Source of the DNA: a bacterium
GTDB lineage: Bacteria > Desulfobacterota > Binatia > DP-6
Direction: 5' to 3'
Assembly: GCA_026129405.1 (NCBI GenBank)
Contig: JAHCID010000001.1
Location: forward strand, 775,237 to 839,236
Length of the DNA stretch: 64,000 nt
Positions within the stretch are counted from its first letter, which is position 1. The number at the start of each line of letters is the position of its first letter. Below the pieces are notes generated by a model that had not been told where the DNA came from, did no database searches, and was given only the letters and a program-made list of their open reading frames with translations. The position numbers and the translations under genes were made by a program. Positions 28,079 through 34,820 of this stretch are shown one piece after another.

Positions 28079-29121
28079 CGGCGGAGGTTCCCGGCATCGC
28101 CGCGGCCAGGGTCGCCGACTTCTTCCGCACCCGGGTGCCGGACGGCGACGTGCCGCTCGCGTTCACGCTCATCAGCGGCGGCCGCTCGAACCTCACCTAT
28201 CTGGTGCGCGGCGGCGCGCGGACGTGGGTGTTGCGCCGGCCGCCCCTCGGCCACGTGCTGCCGACGGCGCACGACATGGCGCGGGAGTTCCGCATCCTGT
28301 CCGCGCTCGCCGACACCGCCGTGCCGGTCGCGCGCCCGATCGCGCTCTGCCGCGACGCCGACGTCAACGGCGCGCCGTTCTACGTGATGGAGCATCGCGC
28401 CGGCATCGTCGTCCACGACGAGCTGCCCGCCGGCTTCGCCGAGGCCGACGCCGACCGTGCCCGCATCGGCCCGGCGCTGGCCGGGACGCTCGCGAAGCTG
28501 CACGCCGTCGACTGGAAAGCCGCCGGCCTCGCCGACTTCGGCAAGCCCGACGGCTATCTCGCGCGCCAGGTCGAGCGCTGGGGCAAGCAGTGGGAAGGCA
28601 ACCGGACGGCGCCCTTGCCCGACGTCGAGGAGGCGCTGCGGCGCCTGCGCGCCGCCGTGCCGGTGTCGCCGCCCGCGACCATCGTCCACGGTGACTTCCG
28701 CCTCGGCAACGTCGCGCTCGATCCCGCCGATCCCGGCCGCATCGTCGCGGTCTTCGACTGGGAGATGGCGACGCTCGGCGATCCGCTCGCCGACCTCGGC
28801 TACCTCCTCATGTACTGGCCGCAGCCGGGTGAAACGCAGGTGGCCGGCATTCCGCACGTGACGGCCGATCACGGCTTCGGCCCGCGCGAGACGCTCGTGC
28901 GCGTCTACGCCGAGCGCAGCGGGCGCGACGTCGGCGCCGTCGACTTCTACCTGGTGCTCGCCTACACGAAGCTCGCGGTCATCGCCGAGGGCATCCTGAA
29001 GCGGGCGCTGATGGGCACGGACCTGACGCCCGACCTCTCCGGCATGCGCGTGACCGCGCCGCTCGCGGCGCGGGCCGTCGCGGTGGCCGACGCGTCGAGC
29101 GATCCGCGCCTGCGCGGCTGA
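28075..29121 (+). CDS. APH-family phosphotransferase, ACAD10/11-like
   Basis: A 348-residue aminoglycoside-phosphotransferase-fold kinase. LISGGRSNLTYLV forms the nucleotide loop, YVMEHRAGIVV is the hinge, the catalytic loop is TIVHGDFRLGNVALD and the metal motif is VAVFDWEMATLGDPLADLGYLLMYW. This branch is related to the kinase domain of ACAD10/11, which phosphorylates 4-hydroxy-acyl-CoAs; the neighbouring acyl-CoA dehydrogenase genes fit that, so antibiotic resistance is unlikely. Overlaps the ABC gene by four bases. Substrate is inferred from family and context. Confidence 0.85.
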   Translation: MTAEVPGIAAARVADFFRTRVPDGDVPLAFTLISGGRSNLTYLVRGGARTWVLRRPPLGHVLPTAHDMAREFRILSALADTAVPVARPIALCRDADVNGAPFYVMEHRAGIVVHDELPAGFAEADADRARIGPALAGTLAKLHAVDWKAAGLADFGKPDGYLARQVERWGKQWEGNRTAPLPDVEEALRRLRAAVPVSPPATIVHGDFRLGNVALDPADPGRIVAVFDWEMATLGDPLADLGYLLMYWPQPGETQVAGIPHVTADHGFGPRETLVRVYAERSGRDVGAVDFYLVLAYTKLAVIAEGILKRALMGTDLTPDLSGMRVTAPLAARAVAVADASSDPRLRG

Positions 29122-29152
29122 CGGTCGCGCTGCGGCGTCCAGCGAGGCTGCG

Positions 29153-29731
29153 TCAGTCGAGCGGAAGCGCCAGGTCCGCGTCCGACGCGATCGCCGCCTG
29201 CATCTCCTGGAGCCAGGCGAGATACTCGTCGCCGTCCCAGGCGCGATGCATGCCGCTGCGATAGTGCGCGGCATTGCGGTGGTACTGCCAGGCGTTGAGC
29301 CGGTTCTCGCGCGCCGAGTCGCGCTGGCGGATCACCTTCGCGGGGACGCCGGCGACGATCGAGCCCGGCGGCACGATCGTGCGCTCCTTCACGAAGGCCC
29401 CGCCCGCGACGATCGAGCCGCGCCCGATGACGACGCCGTCCATGATCGTCGCGCCGATGCCGACGAGCGACTCATCCTCGACGGTGCAGCCGTGCAGCGT
29501 CGTGTGGTGGGCGATCGAGCAGAAGTCGCCGATCGCCGTGCCGCCCTCGTAGGCGACGTGGATCATGACGAAGTCCTGCACGTTGGTGGCGCGGCCGATG
29601 CGGATGTCGTGGCACTCGGCACGCATCACCGCATTGTGCCAGACGGACGAGCCGGCGCCGATGGTGATCGCGCCGTAGAGCTGCGCGCTGGGCGCGATCC
29701 AGGCGCTCGGGTGGATCGTCTGCAGCGACAT
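29153..29731 (-). CDS. Gamma-carbonic anhydrase-like hexapeptide-repeat protein
   Basis: 192 residues forming a left-handed beta-helix of hexapeptide repeats: HPSAWIAPSAQLYGAITIGAGSSVWHNAVMRAECHDIRIGRATNVQDFVMIHV, then GDFCSIAHHTTLHGCTVEDESLVGIGATIMDGVVIGRGSIVAGGAFV. The histidines in IHVAYEGG and IAHHTTLHG are where gamma-CA/PaaY proteins bind zinc. The last 50 residues are a helical extension. In acyl-CoA clusters these are often PaaY-like thioesterases rather than carbonic anhydrases. ATG overlaps the stop of the dehydrogenase (ATGA). Confidence 0.88.
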   Translation of the reverse strand: MSLQTIHPSAWIAPSAQLYGAITIGAGSSVWHNAVMRAECHDIRIGRATNVQDFVMIHVAYEGGTAIGDFCSIAHHTTLHGCTVEDESLVGIGATIMDGVVIGRGSIVAGGAFVKERTIVPPGSIVAGVPAKVIRQRDSARENRLNAWQYHRNAAHYRSGMHRAWDGDEYLAWLQEMQAAIASDADLALPLD

Positions 29732-30819
29732 CACCACCCGGAAAGGTCGGCGGCACGCAGGCGGTGCGACGTCGCCGAGCCCAGGTAGGCGCGATCGAAG
29801 ATGGCGCGCCGGAACCACAGGTGCAGATCGTACTCCCACGTGAAGCCGATGCCACCGTGCAGCTCGGTGCAGATGCGGGTGACGCGGTCGTAGAGGTCGG
29901 TGAGGTGCGCCTTCGCCATCGCGGCGTGGCGCGGCGCCTCGCTCGGGATGTGGTCCCAGGCGTGCGCCGCGTACCACCACAGCGACATCGACGGCTCGGC
30001 CTCCATGACGAGGTCGGCGAGCTGGTGCTTCACGGCCTGGAAGGCGCCGATCGGCTGGCCGAACTGCTCGCGCGTGAGGGCGTACTTGGTCGTCATGTCG
30101 ATGCAGCGGCGCGAGCCGCCGTAGGCGTCGGCCGCGAGGAGGATGCCGGCGGCGTCGCGGGCGCGATCGAGCGCGCTGCGGCCGCTCGCGACGCGCGTCG
30201 CGGGGGTCTTCGCGAAGGTGACGTTGCCCACCTGCCGCGTCATGTCGGTCGCCTGCAGGGCCTCGACGGTGAGCCCGGGGGCGCCGCGCTCGACGGTCCA
30301 CAGGCCGGGGCCGTCGGCGTCCTGCGCACCGACCACGAACACGTCGGCGATCGTCGCCGCCGGGACCAGGACCTTGGTGCCGTCGAGGGTGCCGCCCGCC
30401 GCGCGCACCTTCAGCTGCGACGGCTCCCACACGTCGCCGTCCTCGCCCAGGGCCAGGGTCGCGATCGTCTCGCCGGCCGCGACGCCGGGCAGCCAGCGAC
30501 GATGGGCTTCGGCGTCGCCGACGGACAGCAGCGCCGCGACGGCGCTGGCGCAGGCGAGAAACGGCCCCGGCGTGCAGCCCCAGCCGAGCTCCTCGGCCGC
30601 GAGCGCGACGTCGAGCAGCTCGAGCCCCGCGCCGCCCAGCGCCGGCGGGATCTGCAGCCCCGCGACGCCGAGCTCGGCGAGCCCGCGCCACAGCGCCGGG
30701 TCGTGCCCGCCCGGCGACTCCATGACGGCGCGCACGCGCGTCGTCGGGCACTCGTCGTCGAGCCAGCGGCGGATGGTGTCCTTCAGGAGGACCTGGTCCT
30801 GGGAGAGTCCGAAATCCAT
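29731..30819 (-). CDS. Acyl-CoA dehydrogenase
   Basis: A 362-residue FAD-dependent acyl-CoA dehydrogenase. N-terminal helical domain (MDFGLSQDQVLLKDTIRRWLDDECP), ELGVAGLQIPPALGGAGLELLDVALAAEELG, then a middle beta domain that is less conserved, and a C-terminal part with ALTREQFGQPIGAFQAVKHQLADLVM and CTELHGGIGFTWEYDLHLWFRRA. The usual beta-domain signature is weak, as in the smaller subunits of heteromeric dehydrogenases; the adjacent larger dehydrogenase, five bases away, may be its partner. Confidence 0.88.
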   Translation of the reverse strand: MDFGLSQDQVLLKDTIRRWLDDECPTTRVRAVMESPGGHDPALWRGLAELGVAGLQIPPALGGAGLELLDVALAAEELGWGCTPGPFLACASAVAALLSVGDAEAHRRWLPGVAAGETIATLALGEDGDVWEPSQLKVRAAGGTLDGTKVLVPAATIADVFVVGAQDADGPGLWTVERGAPGLTVEALQATDMTRQVGNVTFAKTPATRVASGRSALDRARDAAGILLAADAYGGSRRCIDMTTKYALTREQFGQPIGAFQAVKHQLADLVMEAEPSMSLWWYAAHAWDHIPSEAPRHAAMAKAHLTDLYDRVTRICTELHGGIGFTWEYDLHLWFRRAIFDRAYLGSATSHRLRAADLSGW

Positions 30820-30823
30820 GACG

Positions 30824-32044
30824 CTACTTCCTCGGGTCGCGGGGCATGCCGAGCCCGCGCTCGGCGATGATGTTGCGCTGGATGTTGGCGGCGCCGCCGG
30901 CGATGAGGATGCCGAGCGACCACATGTACGCGACGGTGAACATGCCCATGGCCGGCGCGTTCGGCTCGCCCGGCGACAGCATCTGCTTGTCGCCCATGAC
31001 GTCCATCGCGAGCTTGGCGACGTCGTACCCGAGCTGCGTGCCGTAGAGCTTGGTCACCATCGCGGCCATGCCCGGGTCCTCGCCGCGGGCGCCCATGGTG
31101 AGCAGCCGGTCGCCGTGGCGCTCGGCGGTGACGATGCGCGCCTCGATGTCGACGATGCGGGCGCGGATGTTGGGGTCCTTGATGACGGGCTGGCCGCCCC
31201 GCTCGAGCGCCTGGGCCATCATGAGGACGCCGTCGAAGGTGCGGCGCTGGAGCGAGGCGCTGCCGATGAGGGCGCGCTCGTGCTTCAGCGTCGAGCGGCT
31301 TACCTGCCAGCCCTGGCCACGCTTGCCGACGATGCTGCTCGCCGGCACGCGCACGTTCTCGAAGAAGACCTCGCTGAAGTCGGCGTCGCCGGTCATCTGG
31401 CGCAGCGGGCGCACGTCGAGGCCGGGCGTCTGCATGTCGATCAGCATGTAGGTGATGCCGTCGTGCTTCGGCGCCTCCGGCTCGGTGCGGACGAGGGCGA
31501 ACATCCACTGCGCGTCGTTGGCGTTGGACGTCCAGATCTTCTGGCCGTCGACGACCCAGTGGTCGCCCTCGAGGACGCCCTTCGTGCGCAGCGAGGCGAG
31601 GTCGCTGCCCGCGCCGGGCTCGCTGTAGCCCTGGCACCAGCGGATGTGGCCGAGCAGCGTCTTCTCGACGAAGAAGCGCTTCTGCTCCTCGGTGCCGTGC
31701 TCGAGCAGGGTGGGGACCAGCATGCTCGGGCCCTGTCCCATGATCTCGAACGGCGCCTTCGCCTTCTTGAACTCCGCCGCGATGATCGTCGCCCGAAGCG
31801 GGTCGGGCGGCTGCTCGGAGCCGCCGTAGGCGCGCGGGAAGGCGCGATAGAGGTAGCCGCGCTCGATCGCCTTTCTGCGCAGCGCGGTGGCGCGCTCGTC
31901 GGTGCGGATGCCGGCGCCCATCATGGCCATGGGGCTGTCGGGGTCGGGACCGGCGGCCGCGTCCTCGGCCGTCCAGTTCTCGCGCAGGAAGGCGCGCACC
32001 TCCTCGCGGAACCGCTCGTATTCGGGACTGAAGCTGAGATTCAC
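30824..32044 (-). CDS. Acyl-CoA dehydrogenase
   Basis: A 406-residue acyl-CoA dehydrogenase with complete signatures: IRWCQGYSEPGAGSDLASL (FAD/substrate strand), GQKIWTSNANDAQWMFALVRTEP, and C-terminal AANIQRNIIAERGLGMPRDPRK. A GTG at 32044 starts VNLSFSPEYERFREEVRAFLREN, the normal N terminus; the reading frame upstream is open far into the next gene and is not coding. GGAGG lies ten bases before the GTG. A palindromic operator candidate lies just upstream. Likely oxidises fatty or branched acyl-CoAs, or sterol side chains. Confidence 0.9.
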   Translation of the reverse strand: MNLSFSPEYERFREEVRAFLRENWTAEDAAAGPDPDSPMAMMGAGIRTDERATALRRKAIERGYLYRAFPRAYGGSEQPPDPLRATIIAAEFKKAKAPFEIMGQGPSMLVPTLLEHGTEEQKRFFVEKTLLGHIRWCQGYSEPGAGSDLASLRTKGVLEGDHWVVDGQKIWTSNANDAQWMFALVRTEPEAPKHDGITYMLIDMQTPGLDVRPLRQMTGDADFSEVFFENVRVPASSIVGKRGQGWQVSRSTLKHERALIGSASLQRRTFDGVLMMAQALERGGQPVIKDPNIRARIVDIEARIVTAERHGDRLLTMGARGEDPGMAAMVTKLYGTQLGYDVAKLAMDVMGDKQMLSPGEPNAPAMGMFTVAYMWSLGILIAGGAANIQRNIIAERGLGMPRDPRK

Positions 32045-32063
32045 GGGCGCAGGACCTCCATCG

Positions 32064-32083
32064 GCGGACGATCGGTCGTTCGC
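32064..32083. promoter_or_regulatory. 20-bp near-palindrome, TetR-type operator candidate
   Basis: Two 10-base halves, GCGGACGATC and GGTCGTTCGC, match as an inverted repeat at 8 of 10 pairs. It lies 20 bp upstream of the acyl-CoA dehydrogenase start in a 162-bp divergent intergenic region. Size and symmetry match TetR-family operators that commonly control acyl-CoA genes; no regulator gene is adjacent. Confidence 0.5.
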
Positions 32084-32137
32084 TGGCTTAACCCGGGGCC
32101 GCTTCGCGCGGCAAGCGCACGCGACCGGGCGGAACGC

Positions 32138-32166
32138 TTGCCCGACGGGCGGCCGGCGCGTACTCG
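32138..32166 (+). promoter_or_regulatory. Promoter of the NhaD-type antiporter gene
   Basis: TTGCCC at 32138-32143, 17 bp, TACTCG at 32161-32166, about 40 bases before the ATG; a GGGAG site at 32192-32196 lies in the leader. Confidence 0.45.
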
Positions 32167-32206
32167 GCACGTCACCCGCCACCATCGCCACGGGAGCTAT
32201 GCCTGC

Positions 32207-34021
32207 ATGAGCGAGTCCGCCGCCTCGGGAACCGTCGACGTCTCCTCGCCCAAGTTCGTCGCCGGCTGCGTGCTGGCGGCGCTCGCCGTCCTGGGCGTCG
32301 CCCGGCTGGGTCCGCTGCCGCTGTGGCTCCTCGGCGCCGAGGTGTTCGCGCTGATCCTCGGCCTCTTCGTGTTCGGCTCGATCCGCTGGCGCATCGACAA
32401 GAACGCGCTCACCTACGGCGGTGTCCTCGTCGTGCTGGCGACGTTCTGGGGCGTCTGGTGGCCCGGGTCCGCGATGCGGGCGACGGTCGCGCAGGAGGGC
32501 TGGACGCCGTTCTGGCGCGCGCTCGCGCAGCACACCCTCACGCTCGAGGGGCTCGACGGCATCGTGCACGCGCACACGATGCTGTTCATTCTGGGGCTCA
32601 CCTACTTCGTCGCGGTGATCTCCCAGACGCGTCTCCTGGAAACGGTCAGCTTCGCGCTGCTGTCGCGCTTCCGCGGCGCGGTCGTGCCGACGGTGGCGGC
32701 GATCACGGCGCTGGTCGCGTTCTCGTCCGGCATCCTCGACGGCGTGTCCATGATCGGGCTCACGATCCGTACGCTCGTCATCATCCTGTTTCTGGCACGC
32801 GCAGGGACGCCCGACGTCATCTACTCCGTCATCATCTCCACGGTCGTCACGACCGTGTGCGGGATGTGGCTCGCGTACGGAGAGCCGCCGAACCTCATCA
32901 TGAAGGCCAACCTGCATCCGCATCTCGACGACGCCTTCTTCCTGCGCTACTGCGCGCCGCTCGCGCTGGCGAGCTGGGTCGTGGTGGCGCTCAGCCTGCG
33001 CCGCGCGCTGCGCGGGCGGCAGGTCGATCTCGCCGGCCTCGACGTCGTCGACCGCCACGCCGCCGACGTGCGCTTCTTGCAGGCTGCGCGCCACGGCGAC
33101 GTGCCCACCCCGGTCGAGCACGTCGAGAGCAACGCGGCGGCGCTGGGTGCACATCATGCCTCGGTGCTGGCGCGCCTGCGCCGGGGCGAGCCCCTCGGGG
33201 CGGCGCTCGTGGCGGAAGGCGTGGAGGCCGGCACGCGCCGGCGGCTCCTCGGCAGCTTCCTGACGGAGGACCTCGCGAGCGCGCTCGACCGACACTACGT
33301 CGCGGAAGCCCGTGGCGGCCGCGCCGCCGCGGAGCGCGCGGACGATCCGGTCGAGGCCGCGCTCGCAGCCACCCGTCGCCGGCGCGTCCTCGCCCAGCGC
33401 GTCGGCGGACTCGCGTTCCTGCCGTTCCTGCTCCTCCTCGTGTGGCACGGTCAGGATCATCACGTGCCCCTGTTCTGGGCTTCGTTCGCCGGATTCGCGG
33501 TGGCGTTTCTCGGCATCGCGAGTCTCCCGGGGATGCGCGCGCTCGCCCTGCGCGAGGCACGGCACGAGTTCGCGGAGTACTACTTCCTGTTCCCGCTGTT
33601 CCTCTCGATCACGCTGCTGCAGGCGGCAGGATTCTTCGCGCAGATGGCAGCGCTGCTCGATCGGGGCATCGCCACCATCGGCCCCGCGATCGTCGCCTGG
33701 ATCCAGTTCACCGCTGCCACGCTGCTGTCGGCCATGCTCGACAACAACGTCGTCGCCGATTTCGCCGCCCGCGCGCTGGAGCATCTGCCGGTCGAGCTCA
33801 TCCACTACTTCGCGATGGCGCAGATCGCCGGCTACGCGCTCGGCGGTTGCTGGACGCACATCGGGTGTGCGCAATCCGTCGTCGCGTACGCGTTCGTTCT
33901 GCGCGATATCGACGAGCATTACACCCCGTTCCAGTGGATTCGCGCGATGACGCCCACGTTGGGGATGCTGTTCGTGCTGCTTTCGCTGTTCGTGTTCCTC
34001 GAAAGCCTGCTGCTCGGGTGA
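32207..34021 (+). CDS. NhaD/ArsB-superfamily sodium:proton antiporter-like protein
   Basis: 604 residues with about 12-13 membrane spans, starting MSESAASGTVDVSSPKF. The first half has AHTMLFILGLTYFVAVISQTRLLE, FSSGILDGVSMIGLTIRTLVIILFLA and VCGMWLAYGEPPNLIMKANLHPH, the conserved core with the PPN motif seen in NhaD and citrate-type carriers. The second half ends QFTAATLLSAMLDNNVVADFAARAL and GGCWTHIGCAQSVVAYAFVL. A hydrophilic insert of about 130 residues (roughly 265-395) between the halves is unusually long. ATG 32207 follows a GGGAG site. Transported ion inferred from family only. Confidence 0.85.
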   Translation: MSESAASGTVDVSSPKFVAGCVLAALAVLGVARLGPLPLWLLGAEVFALILGLFVFGSIRWRIDKNALTYGGVLVVLATFWGVWWPGSAMRATVAQEGWTPFWRALAQHTLTLEGLDGIVHAHTMLFILGLTYFVAVISQTRLLETVSFALLSRFRGAVVPTVAAITALVAFSSGILDGVSMIGLTIRTLVIILFLARAGTPDVIYSVIISTVVTTVCGMWLAYGEPPNLIMKANLHPHLDDAFFLRYCAPLALASWVVVALSLRRALRGRQVDLAGLDVVDRHAADVRFLQAARHGDVPTPVEHVESNAAALGAHHASVLARLRRGEPLGAALVAEGVEAGTRRRLLGSFLTEDLASALDRHYVAEARGGRAAAERADDPVEAALAATRRRRVLAQRVGGLAFLPFLLLLVWHGQDHHVPLFWASFAGFAVAFLGIASLPGMRALALREARHEFAEYYFLFPLFLSITLLQAAGFFAQMAALLDRGIATIGPAIVAWIQFTAATLLSAMLDNNVVADFAARALEHLPVELIHYFAMAQIAGYALGGCWTHIGCAQSVVAYAFVLRDIDEHYTPFQWIRAMTPTLGMLFVLLSLFVFLESLLLG

Positions 34022-34030
34022 CGAGCGGGA

Positions 34031-34059
34031 TTGTACGATCGGAAGGACTGGGCTACGAC
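34031..34059 (+). promoter_or_regulatory. Promoter of the AT-hook protein gene
   Basis: TTGTAC at 34031-34036, 17 bp, TACGAC at 34054-34059, the same -10 as tRNA-Val. The leader of about 24 bases carries GGGAGGT just before the ATG. Confidence 0.52.
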
Positions 34060-34089
34060 GCCGACAGCATCGCCCCAAGGGAGGTCTGC

Positions 34090-34323
34090 ATGCCGCGACA
34101 GAAGAGCCTCGTGACCGTCATCCGGGACATGGTGAAGAAGGAGGTCGGCACGGCGCTGTCCGGTCTGCTCGCCGGTCTCACGGGATCGAAGGCCTCGGCG
34201 AAGAAGGCGACCACGAACGGCCGGCGCAAGAAGCGCGGCCCGGGCCGCCCCCGCACCGTCGGCAAGCGCGGCCCCGGCCGGCCTCCGGGCTCCGGCCGCA
34301 AGAAGAAGACCGCGGAGGAGTGA
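34090..34323 (+). CDS. Small basic protein with two AT-hook motifs
   Basis: A 77-residue protein. Residues 1-35 form an amphipathic helix (SLVTVIRDMVKKEVGTALSGLLAGLTGSK). The rest is Lys/Arg-rich with two AT-hook cores, RGPGRPR and RGPGRPP, and the C terminus RKKKTAEE. AT-hooks bind the minor groove of AT-rich DNA, so a nucleoid-associated or silencing role is plausible. Its own promoter and a strong ribosome-binding site suggest good expression. No named family recognised beyond the hooks. Confidence 0.82.
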   Translation: MPRQKSLVTVIRDMVKKEVGTALSGLLAGLTGSKASAKKATTNGRRKKRGPGRPRTVGKRGPGRPPGSGRKKKTAEE

Positions 34324-34332
34324 CGCCGGCGC

Positions 34333-34743
34333 TCAGCGCGCGCCGGGCATCTCGATGACGGCGACGCGCTGGTGCAGGAGCCAGCGACCGTCACGCTTCA
34401 CGAAGTCGTCGGCGTAGCGGCCGGTCGTCTGCATGAAGCTGCCCGGTCCGGGGCCGGTGAGCGCCAGTACGTAGGTGTCGGCCTGGGCGCGCTCGGCGTC
34501 GCCCTCGATGACGACGTTGGTCACGTAGTGGCGCATCATGAGGCCGGTGCCGCCGATCATGCCGGCGAGCGTGCGCACGCCGTCGTGCCCCTCGTGGCGT
34601 CCCATGAGGCTGCCGAAGTCGAGGACGCAATCGGGGGTGAACAGCCCCGGCATCTCGTCCCAGCGGCCGTGGTCGATGATCCAGCAGTAGCGGGAGATGA
34701 TCTCCTGGATGGCGAGACGATCGTCGGCGGTGAGTGCGGCCAC
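34333..34743 (-). CDS. SnoaL/NTF2-like protein
   Basis: A 136-residue cone-fold protein: TADDRLAIQEIISRYCWIIDHGRWDEMPGLFTPDCVLDFGS is the usual start of SnoaL_4-type proteins, followed by strands RHYVTNVVIEG, AQADTYVLALTG and GRYADDFVKRDGRWLLHQRVAVIE. Members include dehydratases, isomerases and ring hydroxylase small subunits. The GTG start at 34743 has an excellent AAGGAGG site nine bases upstream. Divergent from the aldolase/SDR gene with overlapping promoters. Substrate unknown. Confidence 0.87.
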   Translation of the reverse strand: MAALTADDRLAIQEIISRYCWIIDHGRWDEMPGLFTPDCVLDFGSLMGRHEGHDGVRTLAGMIGGTGLMMRHYVTNVVIEGDAERAQADTYVLALTGPGPGSFMQTTGRYADDFVKRDGRWLLHQRVAVIEMPGAR

Positions 34744-34768
34744 GGGACCTCCTTCGCGAGTGCGCCTG

Positions 34769-34798
34769 GGACTAGCGCAGCTTGAAAAGGCGCCGCAA
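34769..34798 (-). promoter_or_regulatory. Promoter of the SnoaL-like gene
   Basis: Minus-strand TTGCGG (34793-34798), 18 bp, TAGTCC (34769-34774), leading to a 19-base leader with AAGGAGG. It overlaps the divergent aldolase/SDR promoter. Confidence 0.48.
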
Positions 34799-34811
34799 GC
34801 CCGCCTAGTCT
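34782..34811 (+). promoter_or_regulatory. Promoter of the aldolase/SDR gene
   Basis: TTGAAA at 34782-34787, 18 bp, TAGTCT at 34806-34811; the ATG at 34821 is nine bases downstream, predicting a leader of about three bases. Shares bases 34782-34798 with the opposing SnoaL promoter. Confidence 0.5.
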
Positions 34812-34820
34812 CGACGGGAC

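Noticed and set aside
28075-29121. Antibiotic-resistance kinase
   Set aside because: APH fold is present but motifs and neighbours match ACAD10/11-like acyl-CoA metabolism, not aminoglycoside resistance.
30143-32206. An N-terminal extension of about 690 codons on the NhaD-type antiporter
   Set aside because: Antisense to the acyl-CoA dehydrogenase; a good ribosome-binding site precedes ATG 32207 and the family N terminus begins there.
32045-34078. An N-terminal extension of the acyl-CoA dehydrogenase across the antiporter
   Set aside because: Antisense to membrane spans; family N terminus begins at GTG 32044.
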